NCBI RefSeq assembly: GCF_905220415.1 | Contig: NC_059543.1 | Coordinates: 6,944,001-7,008,000, forward strand | DNA length: 64,000 nt | Direction: 5' to 3' | Source: Colias croceus | Lineage: Eukaryota; Arthropoda; Insecta; Lepidoptera; Pieridae | In this document: in pieces, positions 12,654-23,945 of the stretch | Position numbering within the stretch: position 1 is the stretch's first letter | Layout: every line of letters starts with the position of its first letter | Position numbers and translations under genes: made by a program | Notes under the pieces: generated by a model | Seen by the model: the letters and a program-made list of their open reading frames with translations, nothing else | What the model was told of the DNA's origin: nothing | The model's database searches: none

Positions 12654-13650
12654 TCCCACCAAAAACATTTTCATGTAAAATGTTGCCAAGACGAGCCCAT
12701 ATGACTCGCACTGTCAAAAAGTTATCAGATCTCATGTAGAGCCAAGCTTTGAACACTACACGCCGTAACTCTACAAGGCCTAACTTCACAAACTCTACAC
12801 CTTAGTCAAAATATGTGGCTTGGCCATTTCGCTACATTCACATCGGCGTAAGGTGAAAAATTAATTCACTGTTCATTACTTTTGTGTTATACATACAATA
12901 GTTCTTGTAGTAACGAACGGCCAAGCCACATATATTTTGACTAAGATGTAGAGTTTGTGAAGTTAGGCCTTGTAGAGTTAGGGCGTGTAGTGTTAGAAGC
13001 TTGGCTCTACATGAGATCTGATAACTTTTTGACAGTGCGAGTCATATGGGCTCGTCTTGGCAACATTTTACATGAAAATGTTTTTGGTGGGATTTCATTT
13101 CTTTTTGTAAGATTAAATTTTTAATTTTTTTTTTAACAAGGAGTACCTATACATATATATATCTAGGGGAACCAAGTTTTAGATTATTAGATTAGACCTC
13201 TAGCGTCATCAAAATTTAATTTAAAATTACAGGTCTCATACAAACTCCCATCCCCTAGTTTAAGGGGTTGGGGGATGAAAGTTACAAGTTTTATAATTTT
13301 TTTGTTGTTTGTGTGCTAATACTAGCTTACATACAAAATTTCAGCTTTCTAGGACATTAGGAAATACCTTAAGAATTTTGATGATCATCAGTGAGTCAGT
13401 GACGAAATTAGCGTTTTTTAGATATAAATAAAATCTGAAGTATAAAAGCTAATGTAATTAAAACTTAATATGTTCAATAAGTCCGCTATTGACAATATAT
13501 CCCGAAAATTTTGTTGATCTAGCATAATCCAAACCCAAGTTATGAGGGTTCAAAAAAACGTCGAAGCGCTTCGAGAAAAGGTAGGTAGTGCCCGTGTGCT
13601 TCGCTTGTTCGCTTGGCTCGTCTTGGCGGGGGCACTACCGTGCCCCCAGA
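12654..13650 (-). mobile_element. ~1-kb repetitive element, copy B, inverted relative to copy A
   Basis: This is the reverse-orientation partner of the copy at 6708-7692, with matching interior sequence (AAACTAGGGGATGGGAG, GATGATCATCA, CTTCGACG). It begins with the foldback (12654-13092) and ends in GGCACTACCGTGCCCCCAGA. The foldback in this copy has an extra CCATATGA-containing insert in both arms (near 12700 and 13040), symmetrical across the hairpin. Symmetrical differences suggest that the arms are kept alike by gene conversion or repair. No coding capacity was seen. Confidence 0.75.
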
Positions 13651-14689
13651 TTAAAATTATCATTAAGTGTCAATGTTCAATATGACATATGTTATTTACA
13701 AGAGGAAATAGAGTGAGCAAATTAAAGTCATCCTCATAATAAACACACTATTTAATACCCCTATTATAGTTTCCTCTTACAAACAATTCAATGAAATTTA
13801 ATATTGTCAGTAAATATCTAAATAGGTTTAATTGTAAAATATTACGTGGTTATTTATTGATGTAAATAAAGAGCTGTAAACCACTATGAAACTTCATTAA
13901 ATTCACCTTTATACTAGTTCCCAAATTCATCATCATCATAATAAGCCCATTAGGTATGTTCCCACTGTTGAGGCACGAGCCACCTATGAGGGTAAAATTA
14001 GACCATTATCTAACCTAACATATCATATTCTACAAAAATGTTACTTATTATCTGTTGAATTATTTCACTCTACATTTCAAATATTAGTAGCAAATGTTCG
14101 GATTATTTCAATTTGTAAAATTGTATACAAATATTATAAAAATTAAAGAAATACAAGATGTTAAGCAAATGTAATTTGTTACTTATTTAAATTGTATAAC
14201 TAATGTTATAACACAAATGAGTAGTCCGGTTCAAGATTATCGTGTTTCTTTGACGACTGTAAATAATTCCCTCCGTGAAACGTCTTAATGCACAAGTCTA
14301 CCGCTGTAATTTCTAGAATATTGCACTCTTACATAATATTTCTTTGCTGCACTCACATCACGCCTGCTATTGTTTTCAGGAAAAACACACGAGTCCCAAC
14401 AACAATAAGGTTTTCTTTTGTTTGAAGGCGCCCGCTGAAGAATCAGTGCATGACATCCTTCGAGTGACAAATGCAAATTATCGCAATATTATGCTTTCAG
14501 AAACGCTCATTTGTTTTGTAACATTAACTTCTCTTTGAATTATTAACTAGCGGTGCACGTTTCTGTAGCAAGTTTAAAGAGCATTTTATAGCAATACGAA
14601 CCTCCGTGCAAATTAGAAAACAAAGAGAAAACAGTATGCTTCCTTTAAAATGACTGTTTTTCTCAGATTCTTACCTATAAATTGTATGC
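13651..14689. other. Intronic DNA with a SINE fragment
   Basis: At 13928-13993 lies a reverse-strand end of a SINE-like repeat (TCATCATCATCATAATAAGCCC, then TTCCCACTGTTGAGGCACG), matching the tail region of the SINE at 50.7 kb. Around 14340-14480 composition becomes richer in G+C, and a minus-strand block bounded by CAG and GTGAGT is open for 26 codons, but its phase does not fit the surrounding gene. Confidence 0.55.
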
Positions 14690-14775
14690 TTTATTAACTC
14701 AGGCCCCGGAACCACAAACACAATTATAGAAAATCTATTGTGTCGTGGGCCGATCGGGCCGCTTGGGGCTCAATG
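14690..14775 (+). repeat. Interspersed repeat copy 2 (GGCCCGATCGG family)
   Basis: This inverted counterpart of 4617-4700 runs from TTTATTAACTCAGGCCCCGG to GGGGCTCAATGGG. It differs from copy 1 by a few substitutions and a short insertion (ACCACAAACACAATTATAG), so the two are not a recent pair. Confidence 0.65.
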
Positions 14776-16490
14776 GGATATTGGTTTATAGAATATTATT
14801 ACGTATCATAATTGCATAACAATTTCCAAGTACCAAATTTCTGACGTATGTCTGAAATGAATACCGTAATGAGTCAACTTGCACTGCGAAAGCAAGAGCA
14901 ACGATCTTGTTTACGTAAATTGACTTTTATTGACTAATTGATTTTTCACCCTATGACGAAAACGATAACCATTAATCAAATCTTGACGAAATGAAATTTC
15001 CCGCTTTTCTCTTTCTGAAAACGTAGGTAACGTATTTTTATCACTATTTTATTAGCTGCACTCGATTATATGACGTATACACAGTACATAAAACCTATTT
15101 TCATTTCAAGTAATTTTCACCATTTACCTATTTATATTCAGTTTCAAAATAATTTAGTACTTTTTAGTTCAGCTGGTTATTTTTGTTATTTTTCAATTGT
15201 AAAGCGTATTATACAGTTAATGTTCTGTATCGTATTAAAATATTATGTAGTAGTAGTAGGTAGGTATATTAGTTCCATTTACAATCACTTTCATTGAAAT
15301 CAAGGTCTCTCCTGTGGTAAATAGAATTATAAGAAACAGCATAATATGTTATTTTTTATATATTATCTTATTGATTGGTTTAGGAAATGACTATTACGAT
15401 GCATACCTTCATGCATATATTTTATCGATTGAAATTACTTTTCTAATAATTGCAATTGATCGAAATGATCGTTAAAGGAACGTTAAAAACGAAGGACTTT
15501 AATAATATTGTCACTCAGAATCTTTCTAGACTAAAAAATATTTTTTAGCAAATGGCCAAATTTATGGAATTTTTGTTTTTTTTTTTTTCAACTTATATTT
15601 ATGTTCTATATATTTCAATTTAAAATACGATACAACAATCCGAAATCCTGAACAATAAGGTTAAGTCTCCTATTCCAAAAGTACCAAGGGTATTGAATGT
15701 TTCTTATGAATTGTGATACAACAAATTGAGAACAGCTGCTGAGAAATTAGAATAAATAATAAAGCGGTCGCAATACAATGCAGCGCTTGCACAGCTTCTG
15801 CGTTTTTTCATATTGGAGCGATAAAGCGCTTAAACCGCTGAATTTGTGCGTCAAGTGTGCCAAGGCGACGCTACGTCATCCCGAGATTGTGGTGCATTTC
15901 TTGTGCAATGTACACAACACCAACTTACATAGTAACACTTCTATCAATCAAAATGCACGCATAGCAATCAATCGACATGACATCAGTTCAAAATCAAATG
16001 TACTTAATTTATATTTTGTTGTAGCACAGATAAGGTTGTAGGGAGTTTTCATATGTATACTTTTGCAAAGCTGCCGTCTGACAATTTTTCAGGCGATAAC
16101 TTTTGAAACTATTGTATTGATCGTGAACGTTTAATAAATAATGCAAGTCACCCATTATATGTATGTATATTGCTTTTTTTATTGTAATAAATAAAAAAGC
16201 AAGAAAAATTGCCTACCGTACGTACCTACGTATTCTCTTATTTCAGCTAGCGAAATTCTTCAATTCATATACTAAAATAATATTTAAAGATACAAAGAAT
16301 CTGTGTCGAAATTGTGTTACGGCGCAGAATAGAATAGTAATTACAGGGTTACGGTTCCGTTTCAAATGAAAACTCTATAAAAATAGGTCAAGTTCAAGAA
16401 AAACCTTTCTATGCAGTGATATTGCATCATAATGAATTCATATCCACAACTACACAGAGGAGATATTATTTTTGGTTTTACAAAGTTATA
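14776..16490. other. AT-rich intronic DNA
   Basis: Largely featureless. A frame at 15778-16041 (plus, 87 codons) begins in a slightly G+C-richer patch but has no recognisable motif, and I do not call it a gene. Confidence 0.55.
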
Positions 16491-17056
16491 GTTCAGGATA
16501 CATCGCCCATTTTTGCAAGTGACTACTATCAAGCTGATTTTCCGTTTGTAGCTTTATTTTGATGAGACACCGAATAATTTCGTGTAGAAAACTCGATTGT
16601 GGTAGCTAACAGAGATAACAAGGATAAAATTTTTTGATTTGATGGTTCTCAAATATTTATTACGCAATTTGTAGGACAATATGTCTGTTGAATTATATAA
16701 ACATTAAGTAAGAGAAAACAAAAAAAATCAGCTTGTTAGTAATCATTTATGATGACCTCGTTATCGATACACTTTGGAAAGGGGGACTCTTTGAACCAAC
16801 CATAGATTTTGTAGGACAAATATTTTTTCGAATAATTTAGGTAATTATCTTGATTTGATTGAACAAAAAAAAATTCAGTTAGTAATAAATATTTGAGAAC
16901 CATCAAATCAAAAATTTTTATCCTTGTTATCTCTGTTAGCTACAACAATCGAGACTTTCGTACACGAAATTATTGGGCGTCTCATCAAAATAAAGCTACA
17001 AACGGAAAATTAGCTTGATAGTAGTCACTTGCAAAAATGGGCGATGTATCCTGAAC
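16491..17056. mobile_element. Foldback element flanked by TA, Tc1/mariner-like ends
   Basis: Both ends carry GTTCAGGATACATCGCCCAT in inverted orientation, and each is bordered by TA (16489-16490 and 17057-17058), which fits the TA target of Tc1/mariner-type elements. The inverted arms are about 170 bp (to about 16670 and from about 16885) with a few mismatches. The middle is AT-rich and shows no transposase frame. Length is 566 bp, a typical non-autonomous foldback. Superfamily assignment rests only on the TA flank. Confidence 0.75.
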
Positions 17057-17058
17057 TA

Positions 17059-18702
17059 TTATTCCTATATTTATAATTCAAAACAAGAAAATGATGTAAG
17101 TATTTTGAATAACAGATAGACATGTCAGATTGTATAATATACAGATATGATTAAAAAAAGCTTTATCAGAAGTGCGCTTAAATTTTTGATAGATCGATAA
17201 GCCGATTATAGGAAAAACACTGATTGCAAACCTTATCAGATAAATATTTTGTTATGTAGTCCATTTCAAATAACTGCGCAGAAAAGTTTGATTATGTCCA
17301 CAGAACAGTAAAAACAAACAACAACAACTTTGTTTTTACTGTTCTGTGATTTTGTCCTATTTTATCAAGTCACACCACCACTTATATAAAGATAAAACAA
17401 AACCATTTTTTTGTGATTAGCCCGCCATTATTTATCCTATAGAAGTATAGATCTTATTTTATAAAACGTTAAATAAGTATTAAAATACAAGTAGTTAGGT
17501 TAGAAAATATTAATGTTTCCACTCACGAAAAAAAGTGCACATCCTTACAAATACCAAATATGCAATATACAATAAACTATTAACTCTCCATTTACTAAAT
17601 GATATTAAACTAAACTCAATTGTTATGAATTTAGTAAACAATAGACTATAGAGCAAATTGTGAATCCCACCTACGCAATTTATGACAAGACAATTTTGGT
17701 TTTCCTTCATTAAATATTTAATGTTATCCTTATTTTGAATGAATCAAAATTGTTCAGCATTTGTCGAAATTATTTAGTTAGAAAAATGAGTTGATATAAA
17801 TTATATTATTTAATCAGGGACTGTTTATATAATTATGTTTATCTTATGATACTCATCAACTAATTAATTATTACGATAAACAAGTCTTTCAGAACCATTT
17901 CATCTTTTCATTGACCTTTTCGACAACAGATAGACTGATTTATAAAATAATAACAAATACAATTGCATCATAATCATAATAGTATAGTTATAGTTTCTCG
18001 ATATGTTTACTTTTCTCTCTTTAGGACTAAAAAGTGGTTTATGATTGACTTCCGTAACATTCCGTTACATTAAAAATAAGTAAAATATGTATGATCTACT
18101 ATATGAAACTTTCCTTTGGTTTAACATTACTAGCAAAAATTCCATACGTTTAGAATGATGTTTGTATTAATTATTTAATTAAAGCAATGGCGAAATTGAT
18201 TGCACAATTTTTTTGCAATGTTTTGGATAACTTAAACTTCCTACTTCCTAACACCATGAGTTTCGGGTCTTCTGCTACGTTATTAGAAATAATAATAACT
18301 GACTGATAAAATATTGAACTTCCATTACACACTATAAAATCACGTCGCCATGTACTTAATGCACACAGTCGAATACGTGAATATAACTGTAGCCATGTAT
18401 AATTGAAACACTATACAAGACGTATACAGTAACGAATACACGCGGTCGTCGGCTGATTCGCCTCGGCACGTGACGGCCGCACCATAGATTAGGTAATGTA
18501 GCCACGACACCACTTATTTAGCCTCGCCTTTATGGAACGTAACATCTAATGACATCAATAATTATGAGATAAAGGTTTTTTAAACTGTGAGAGCAGTTTG
18601 ATCGTTACAGATTAGGTTACAGAACATACAATGTCAATTATTGGCGTGTCTCGCTGAGCGATTATATGAAACGCAAGTACGATCCAATTTGTGTTTCGAT
18701 GC
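17059..18702. other. AT-rich intronic DNA with one hairpin
   Basis: A perfect 20-bp inverted repeat around a CAACAACAAC spacer lies at 17299-17348. Around 18430-18500 there is a G+C-richer patch containing CACGTG. No gene is supported. Confidence 0.55.
17299..17348. repeat. Perfect short hairpin, 20-bp arms
   Basis: CACAGAACAGTAAAAACAAA, ten spacer bases (CAACAACAAC) and the exact reverse complement. It could be a small inverted-repeat relic or a structured RNA; nothing else supports a function. Confidence 0.85.
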
Positions 18703-19300
18703 CCCCCGCGAATAATCCGGTAATCGTAAAAGTGTAAATGTTCAGGAAAAATAAAAAACCATTTTTCCTTAATAACTCCATTAAACAACAAGTATCAGAG
18801 ACTTTTAATATCGCATATGGAAGCTAATTTTTTCAGCTATCTGGTTATTTCAACAAAATTTAAGTAGTCCCAAGGGCTTCGTTATAATTTAGCTGGATGC
18901 ATTTTACTATACTAGTGTAGGTCAAGCTCTGGTCAGTAATGTCACTTACGATATTGTTCGTGTAAATTTATATTTTCGACGGCAACAGTAAAATCTTGTT
19001 GCGCTAATATTCGTGTTATTTGTTTTGTATACTGAACATTTGTAAAAATCTATTATTAGGTTATTCGATTGTTTAACAGTAACGTACATTTTATTGTTAT
19101 AACTATTACTGTTTATTCGAATAGTTTACTTAAGTATTATTTGATGATTATTATAATATATTTTATGAAATACAGGACATTTTAGTAAATGAAACAACTT
19201 TGGATTGTTTCACAAAACACGATAGTTATTATTATCATAAAAAATAGACACTGCACTGAAGACACGACTATTACACATGATTACAATCATGAAAATTATA

Positions 19301-19867
19301 CTATGGTCCTATTACAGTTAAAAATTTAATCAGAATCCTCATCAGAATCCCACAGAAGGCGAATCCGCCGTGACCAGTCAGTACTTGTGTGGTGTGGTGT
19401 GTGATGTCTATTTTCCCGACTACCTTGTATGCAGCAGCAGCGCTTGGGAAAAAGAGCTTCGTGACTCCGGCCGTTCCTCCTACATCGTATCTCCTATCCC
19501 ATTCGCTGATCGTATCCTGTCTCAAAATACGCTTGACGAATGAAACAGGACACAGATCGTAATCCGGTTTCCTCCTCAACCCCAGAGCGGCCTCCTTGGC
19601 TAACTCGTCTGCCCGTTCGTTCCCCTTAAGCCCTGCGTGCGCCTTAATCCAAAACAGGGAGACCTCCCGCCTCTGCAATGCAGCTTTTCGGAGGGCCGCC
19701 CGTGTTTGCATAGCCAGGGGATGAGGGGAACTCAGGGTAACCGCCTGGAGCGCCGATCTGGAGTCGCTGAGGACACTGACCTTTGCCGCTCTACTCTTGC
19801 AGGCTATGTCTACTGCTCTTCTGAGCGCTAGGAGCTCAGCCTGATAGACGGTACAATACGGTGGCAA
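19301..19867 (-). pseudogene. Retrotransposon RNase H domain fragment
   Basis: This frame contains most of an RNase H domain: the catalytic Glu in YQAELLAL (E11), Asp in SDSRSAL (D35) and Asp in GNERADELAK (D87), together with FWIKAHAGLKGNE. The first catalytic Asp (TDGS) is present upstream at 19943-19954, but in a different frame that is closed by a stop. RNase H removes the RNA strand during second-strand synthesis. After LTGHGGF the sequence loses the family pattern and ends in an acidic run in another frame. The domain places the element among RNase-H-bearing non-LTR clades. Confidence 0.85.
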
Positions 19868-20337
19868 CGCAAGCTAAATGGCCTTTGTCTCGGCCTCACC
19901 TTTCCATACGGAAAGGGCGGCTCCGACTCGACCCTAAATCTTGCTGCCGTCCGTATAGAGTCTATAGGGTCTATACTATAGACCCTGTGGACGTGGCTGT
20001 TAACCACGTTGGCATAGGTGTCCTCATCTATCAAGCCAAACCTCAGCTCTACCTGCTCTGCCGGATGTGGGTCCTCAATCGCGGGTGCCATTCGTTCCAC
20101 CTCCCTGTCCCTCAACACCGCCGGGTGCGACACACCCCTCTTGATCTCATAAAGCCTCGAAGCTTCGAGTATCCTGAGATCAAGAGGGAGAATCCCAGCC
20201 ATTAGCATCGCAGAGTTCAGGGAGACAGTCCGATATGCTCTGCAGATCTTCTGGGCAAAACCCCGTTGAACGGTGTTAAGCCTCTTTTGTACCCCCATCT
20301 TTTCCGCTGTGGGTGCCCACGCTGCTGATGCATACAA
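19828..20337 (-). pseudogene. Retrotransposon ORF2 thumb/connection fragment
   Basis: The frame begins YASAAWAP, the usual landmark after the reverse-transcriptase fingers and palm in R1- and jockey-like ORF2 proteins. It continues with KRLNTVQRGFAQKICRAYRT and SAMLMAGILPLDLRI, the connecting region before RNase H. The preceding stretch on the same strand (about 20350-20500) still encodes family-like sequence (LTFNTHV, ARYKLLARAARVSWG), so the true frame extends upstream through a stop or shift. At its 3' end the frame drifts out of register before the RNase H domain. Confidence 0.8.
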
Positions 20338-20630
20338 TATAGTTGGTTCTATAACTGCGATATATAGAGTCTTAACTACTTGGGGGTTAAGCCCCCAACT
20401 TACTCTAGCTGCTCTTGCTAATAGCTTATAACGGGCGATTGCCTTTTTGCAAACGCTTCCGACATGGGTGTTGAATGTCAGGCCGCCATCAATAGTAAGG
20501 CCCAGTATCTTAATACTTTCGAAATATTGGATGTCCCCATTACAAGTCGTGGCCTGTCAAATTTTAATTTTCGTGTCGAGAACAGGGCACATTTCTTGTG
20601 TGGCGCGAATTTTAGTTTATTTCTGACACC

Positions 20631-21149
20631 CTATTCGTCAATTTTCCTCAATGTGCAGTTTGCCTTCGTCTCTACTTCTAAAGCAGTATCTCCATCAAAC
20701 ACTAGCACAATGTCGTCGGCAAAAGCCTGACAAAACACATCCATATCCTCTAACATCCATAGCAGAGGATCCAGCAAGAGGTCCCACAGGAGCGGCCCAC
20801 CTATGGAACCCTGCACGCACCCCTTGTTGGTCTCTCTACTCACTTCCACACCCGCATACCTAACTTTCACACCTCTTCCACTCAGGTAGCTGCTGATCAC
20901 CCGCCTTACGTTCCCCGGACACCCAACTTTAACCGCACCTGGCTGGCACCTGGCTGGCCACCAGGCGTTGTCGAAGGCTCCCTCTATGTCCAGAGATACC
21001 ACAACAGAAATCTTCTTCTCCTCCCTCTTATTTCTGATGTGGCTCACTAGTCTATAGAGGGCGTCCTCAGTGCTCCTCTGTGGCATGAAACCATACTGAT
21101 GGCGGCTTATTTTGGGCAGCAGGTAGAACCTGAGTCGGACGACCAGCAT
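20631..21149 (-). pseudogene. Reverse transcriptase domain fragment
   Basis: In 172 residues the frame shows the motifs of a non-LTR reverse transcriptase: RHQYGFMPQRSTEDAL (16-31), motif A LDIEGAFDNAW (53-63), motif B KGCVQGSIGGPLL (109-121) and the catalytic FADD of motif C (143-146). The enzyme copies the element's RNA into DNA at the chromosomal target. The domain begins abruptly at the truncated 5' end. After motif A the sequence (WWPARCQPGAVKV) departs from the family pattern before recovering at GCPGNVRRVISSYL, which points to a small local rearrangement. The frame closes with a stop just after KIDE, yet family-like sequence continues beyond it, so the copy is inactive. Confidence 0.85.
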
Positions 21150-21656
21150 CTAATGAAGATGAAGATGAAGGTTTCGATGTGGTCTATTCTGATGCCTGCC
21201 TCGTTTATCTATCAAACTTTCATCTCTTTTAATTTTTTCTAAGGCCGTGTAAATCATTTGCTCAGTAATAGAAAGAGTGTTTAAAAAAATACCATGCATA
21301 CTTGCACTCCATAATGAATGTAACTGGAAATCGATTTCTTAATAAAACCCCGAATAAGCCTGTACTAGCACTTACTTAAATAATGTAGAAAACTATTTAC
21401 CTGAATAATATCGTAACAATGTTTACTGTTAAATCATATTGATATTATTTTTCGTAAAGATTTAAAACCATATTATTCGTTTAAAATACATTTTAATGTT
21501 ATTTTATGGAATATACGCGTAGTTTTTCATATCTTCGTAAATAAAGATAGAAAAATTCTGAAAAAAATTTACATGGTGTATTTTAACTTCTAGATGCCGA
21601 AAAACGCATAACATGAAAAACCCCGTAATAGGTCATTACCGGATTATTCGCGGGGG

Positions 21657-23794
21657 ACGTCGGTTTGTTTTATATCTTCAAAGTAATAAAACAAATATTA
21701 ACGCAGTAAACAAAACTAAGAATATTAGCAACAGCAAGGGGTACTTTTATAAAGTGGATTTATGAAGATAACTCATATAACTTTATGCCATCTGCATTGA
21801 AAAACAGTGAAAGATAGTACAATCTACCTTTTATAACATCTGCATTCTGCTCCGAAAAACAATAAAAGAGAGCTGTAAACCGCAAAGGTACATCAACAAA
21901 GATGCTGCATTGCTTCAGAGGAAATATCGAATGCTGTTGTGATTACAATGTGACATGTTTTGTAATTTGCGAGCCGTCTCACTGAGGCCGGAAATTGAAA
22001 CCTTTAAAAGTCATACACGTTGTGTTTTCGAATCATTTACGGGCATTGTATCGGCGAAGGTTTACATACTTTTATGAAACTTTTGCACATAAAAGTACTT
22101 TTTGTTTTAAAATTGTTTTGACGCTATTGGTTGTGGGTACATTATCGTTTTATGATTCTGAACGTATATTCCTTCCTTTGTTTCTAATGATTCTATATTG
22201 CCTTTAAAGATTATAATAGGTAATTGAAACACTCATGAACATATCATAAACTATATAATGTCAATTGATATAAGTCTAACTTATTGATAAAACTACACAA
22301 CATTATATTCCAGAAACGACTTATCATGACTTCAGTTACCTAAGTTGATCACACAGTTGATAAAAATAAACATTATAAAATACCTTAAAATATAAATAAT
22401 AAAAAAAAATACACAAGCATCTCTTTAAACAAACATAATAACGGTTTAGATGAGGCCTCTTGATACAACATAAACAAAAACTAGATTTTAGTGTATCTAA
22501 TAGTGGTTATAAAAAGTAATAAGGTTGGTTTTTGGGTAATTTTCCTACACACGGTCACCCCGTGATTGCTACAATGAATGAACAATCTCACGAAGCCCCT
22601 TAACTTATCTTTGATGATTCGAAAACGTACGGAAAAGATTTTGCTAGAGATAGCAACGTTATGTTTTAGACAATTCAAATAATTTATTAGGTAGGTAGAC
22701 AATCATCTTTATTAGTTGTATAATTTTTAAGAAACCTTGAGACACAAGATTTATGTAAAATGTTTTACTAATGATTCTTGAATTAATTGCAGACTTAAAT
22801 TTTTGTCTGCTTGCTAAATTATGTAAATTTTCGCAGACTACATAAAATAGATTCATATGAATCACATATCGCTTAATTTTTCATCATTCAAAATACATTA
22901 AAATTACAATATATAAATAAATAAAAGTTACTTATTTGCCTACATTGAAAGCATTGACTTTGATGGCCTTTTACCATCGTTGGCCTTTTAATTACAGTCT
23001 TGTTTGAATAAATACTGAAACACCTGTATTAATACGTTCCCACGTATTATATTTGAAGATCTGTTACCCCATACAATGTAGATACCTATTTGTTCGTGTA
23101 GACAAAAGTCCATAATACTTATTACCTACATGGCTAAATTTGAGACGGCAATATTTTTTATACGTAGAATGTTCGCGATACACTAGAACATGCTAGAATC
23201 AAGAAGTACGAAACGGAAATATTAATTGAATGAATAAATACGCGTCAAAGACCGTTGGTTTCTATAAAAAATCTCAAGGTTGATAGAATCTTGACCTCAA
23301 GAAATAACGCCACATTCAATCGATACAAATGTTACTTTAATGCTACAACGAGTCTACTATGTAAATATGTATAATCAATAATAGTTATATACAAAAAGTA
23401 TTCAGGACTTTACCTGGTTTTAATGACTATGAGATAACATAATATCATACAATTAACCAACATCCTAAAGTAAAATCGCATCCGAATTTACCTAACAGTT
23501 TTTGCGAGTTGCGTGTGCAAAAAAGACGGAAAGCAAACAAAAACTCATAAGCATTAGTGCCGAAAGATATATGAAAAATTATGAGAAGAAGCCACCTGAA
23601 ATATAAAGAAAACAAAAAAAGACTTTACACGAAGATTGATGAGCAATAAATTGGTGGCTGGTCTAGAAAGAGAAATCTATCATCGAGATAATATTTCAAT
23701 GAAACCTTTTTCTTGCATTTATAATCTGCAATTTTTGCTTATTGTTTGAGCCTTAGGTTTGAGTTATTTCAACAAGGACGAGGAATGGGTATAC
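21657..23794. other. AT-rich intronic DNA
   Basis: No supported genes or recognised repeats. The frames at 21995-22207, 22481-22702 and 22659-22865 have background composition. Confidence 0.6.
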
Positions 23795-23945
23795 TTAATT
23801 TTTTTTTTTTATTATCAATAGGCAGAAGTTTGGCCACAATCTCGCCTGATGGAAAGCGGCGATGTGGCCTACTTGGTTGCACGTCTGCCTAGAAGGAGCC
23901 TAATCACCCTAGGTTTGAAGAGGTCTAAGTTGTATTGTTTAGGAA
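23795..23945 (-). repeat. Non-LTR 3'-end or SINE fragment with poly-A tail
   Basis: A poly-T run (23799-23810) is followed by AGGCAGAAGTTTGGCCACAA, TCTCGCCTGATGGAAAGCGG and TGCCTAGAAGGAGCCTAATC. I recognise this as a widespread lepidopteran retroelement tail in reverse orientation, with the poly-T being its poly-A tail. The class is not certain. Confidence 0.7.

Larger units (their letters stand above)
19301..21149 (-). mobile_element. R1-like non-LTR retrotransposon, 5'-truncated and broken
   Basis: Read on the minus strand, this segment runs from the reverse-transcriptase domain (21149) through the thumb region to an RNase H domain (19.9-19.5 kb), the order of ORF2 in R1/I/LOA-type elements. 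Frameshifts and stops split it into at least three frames. Everything before the catalytic part (ORF1, endonuclease) is missing, as expected from incomplete reverse transcription at insertion. It lies inside a terminal-inverted-repeat element. The R1-like assignment is from overall resemblance of the protein and is not from a search. Confidence 0.85.
18703..21656. mobile_element. Terminal-inverted-repeat DNA element interrupted by a retrotransposon
   Basis: The two ends share a 22-bp inverted repeat. The left copy at 18703 starts CCCCCGCGAATAATCCGG and the right copy ends at 21656. Between them lie about 600 bp on the left, a broken non-LTR retrotransposon (19301-21149), and about 500 bp on the right. 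Without the insertion this would be a ~1.1-kb non-autonomous element. I found no convincing target duplication next to the repeats and cannot assign a superfamily. Confidence 0.6.

Noticed and set aside
14285..14476. 63-codon minus-strand frame with a 26-codon block between CAG and GTGAGT
   Set aside because: The block is phase 0 at both ends and cannot be inserted between the phase-1 exons of the gene in which it lies; no motif is recognisable.
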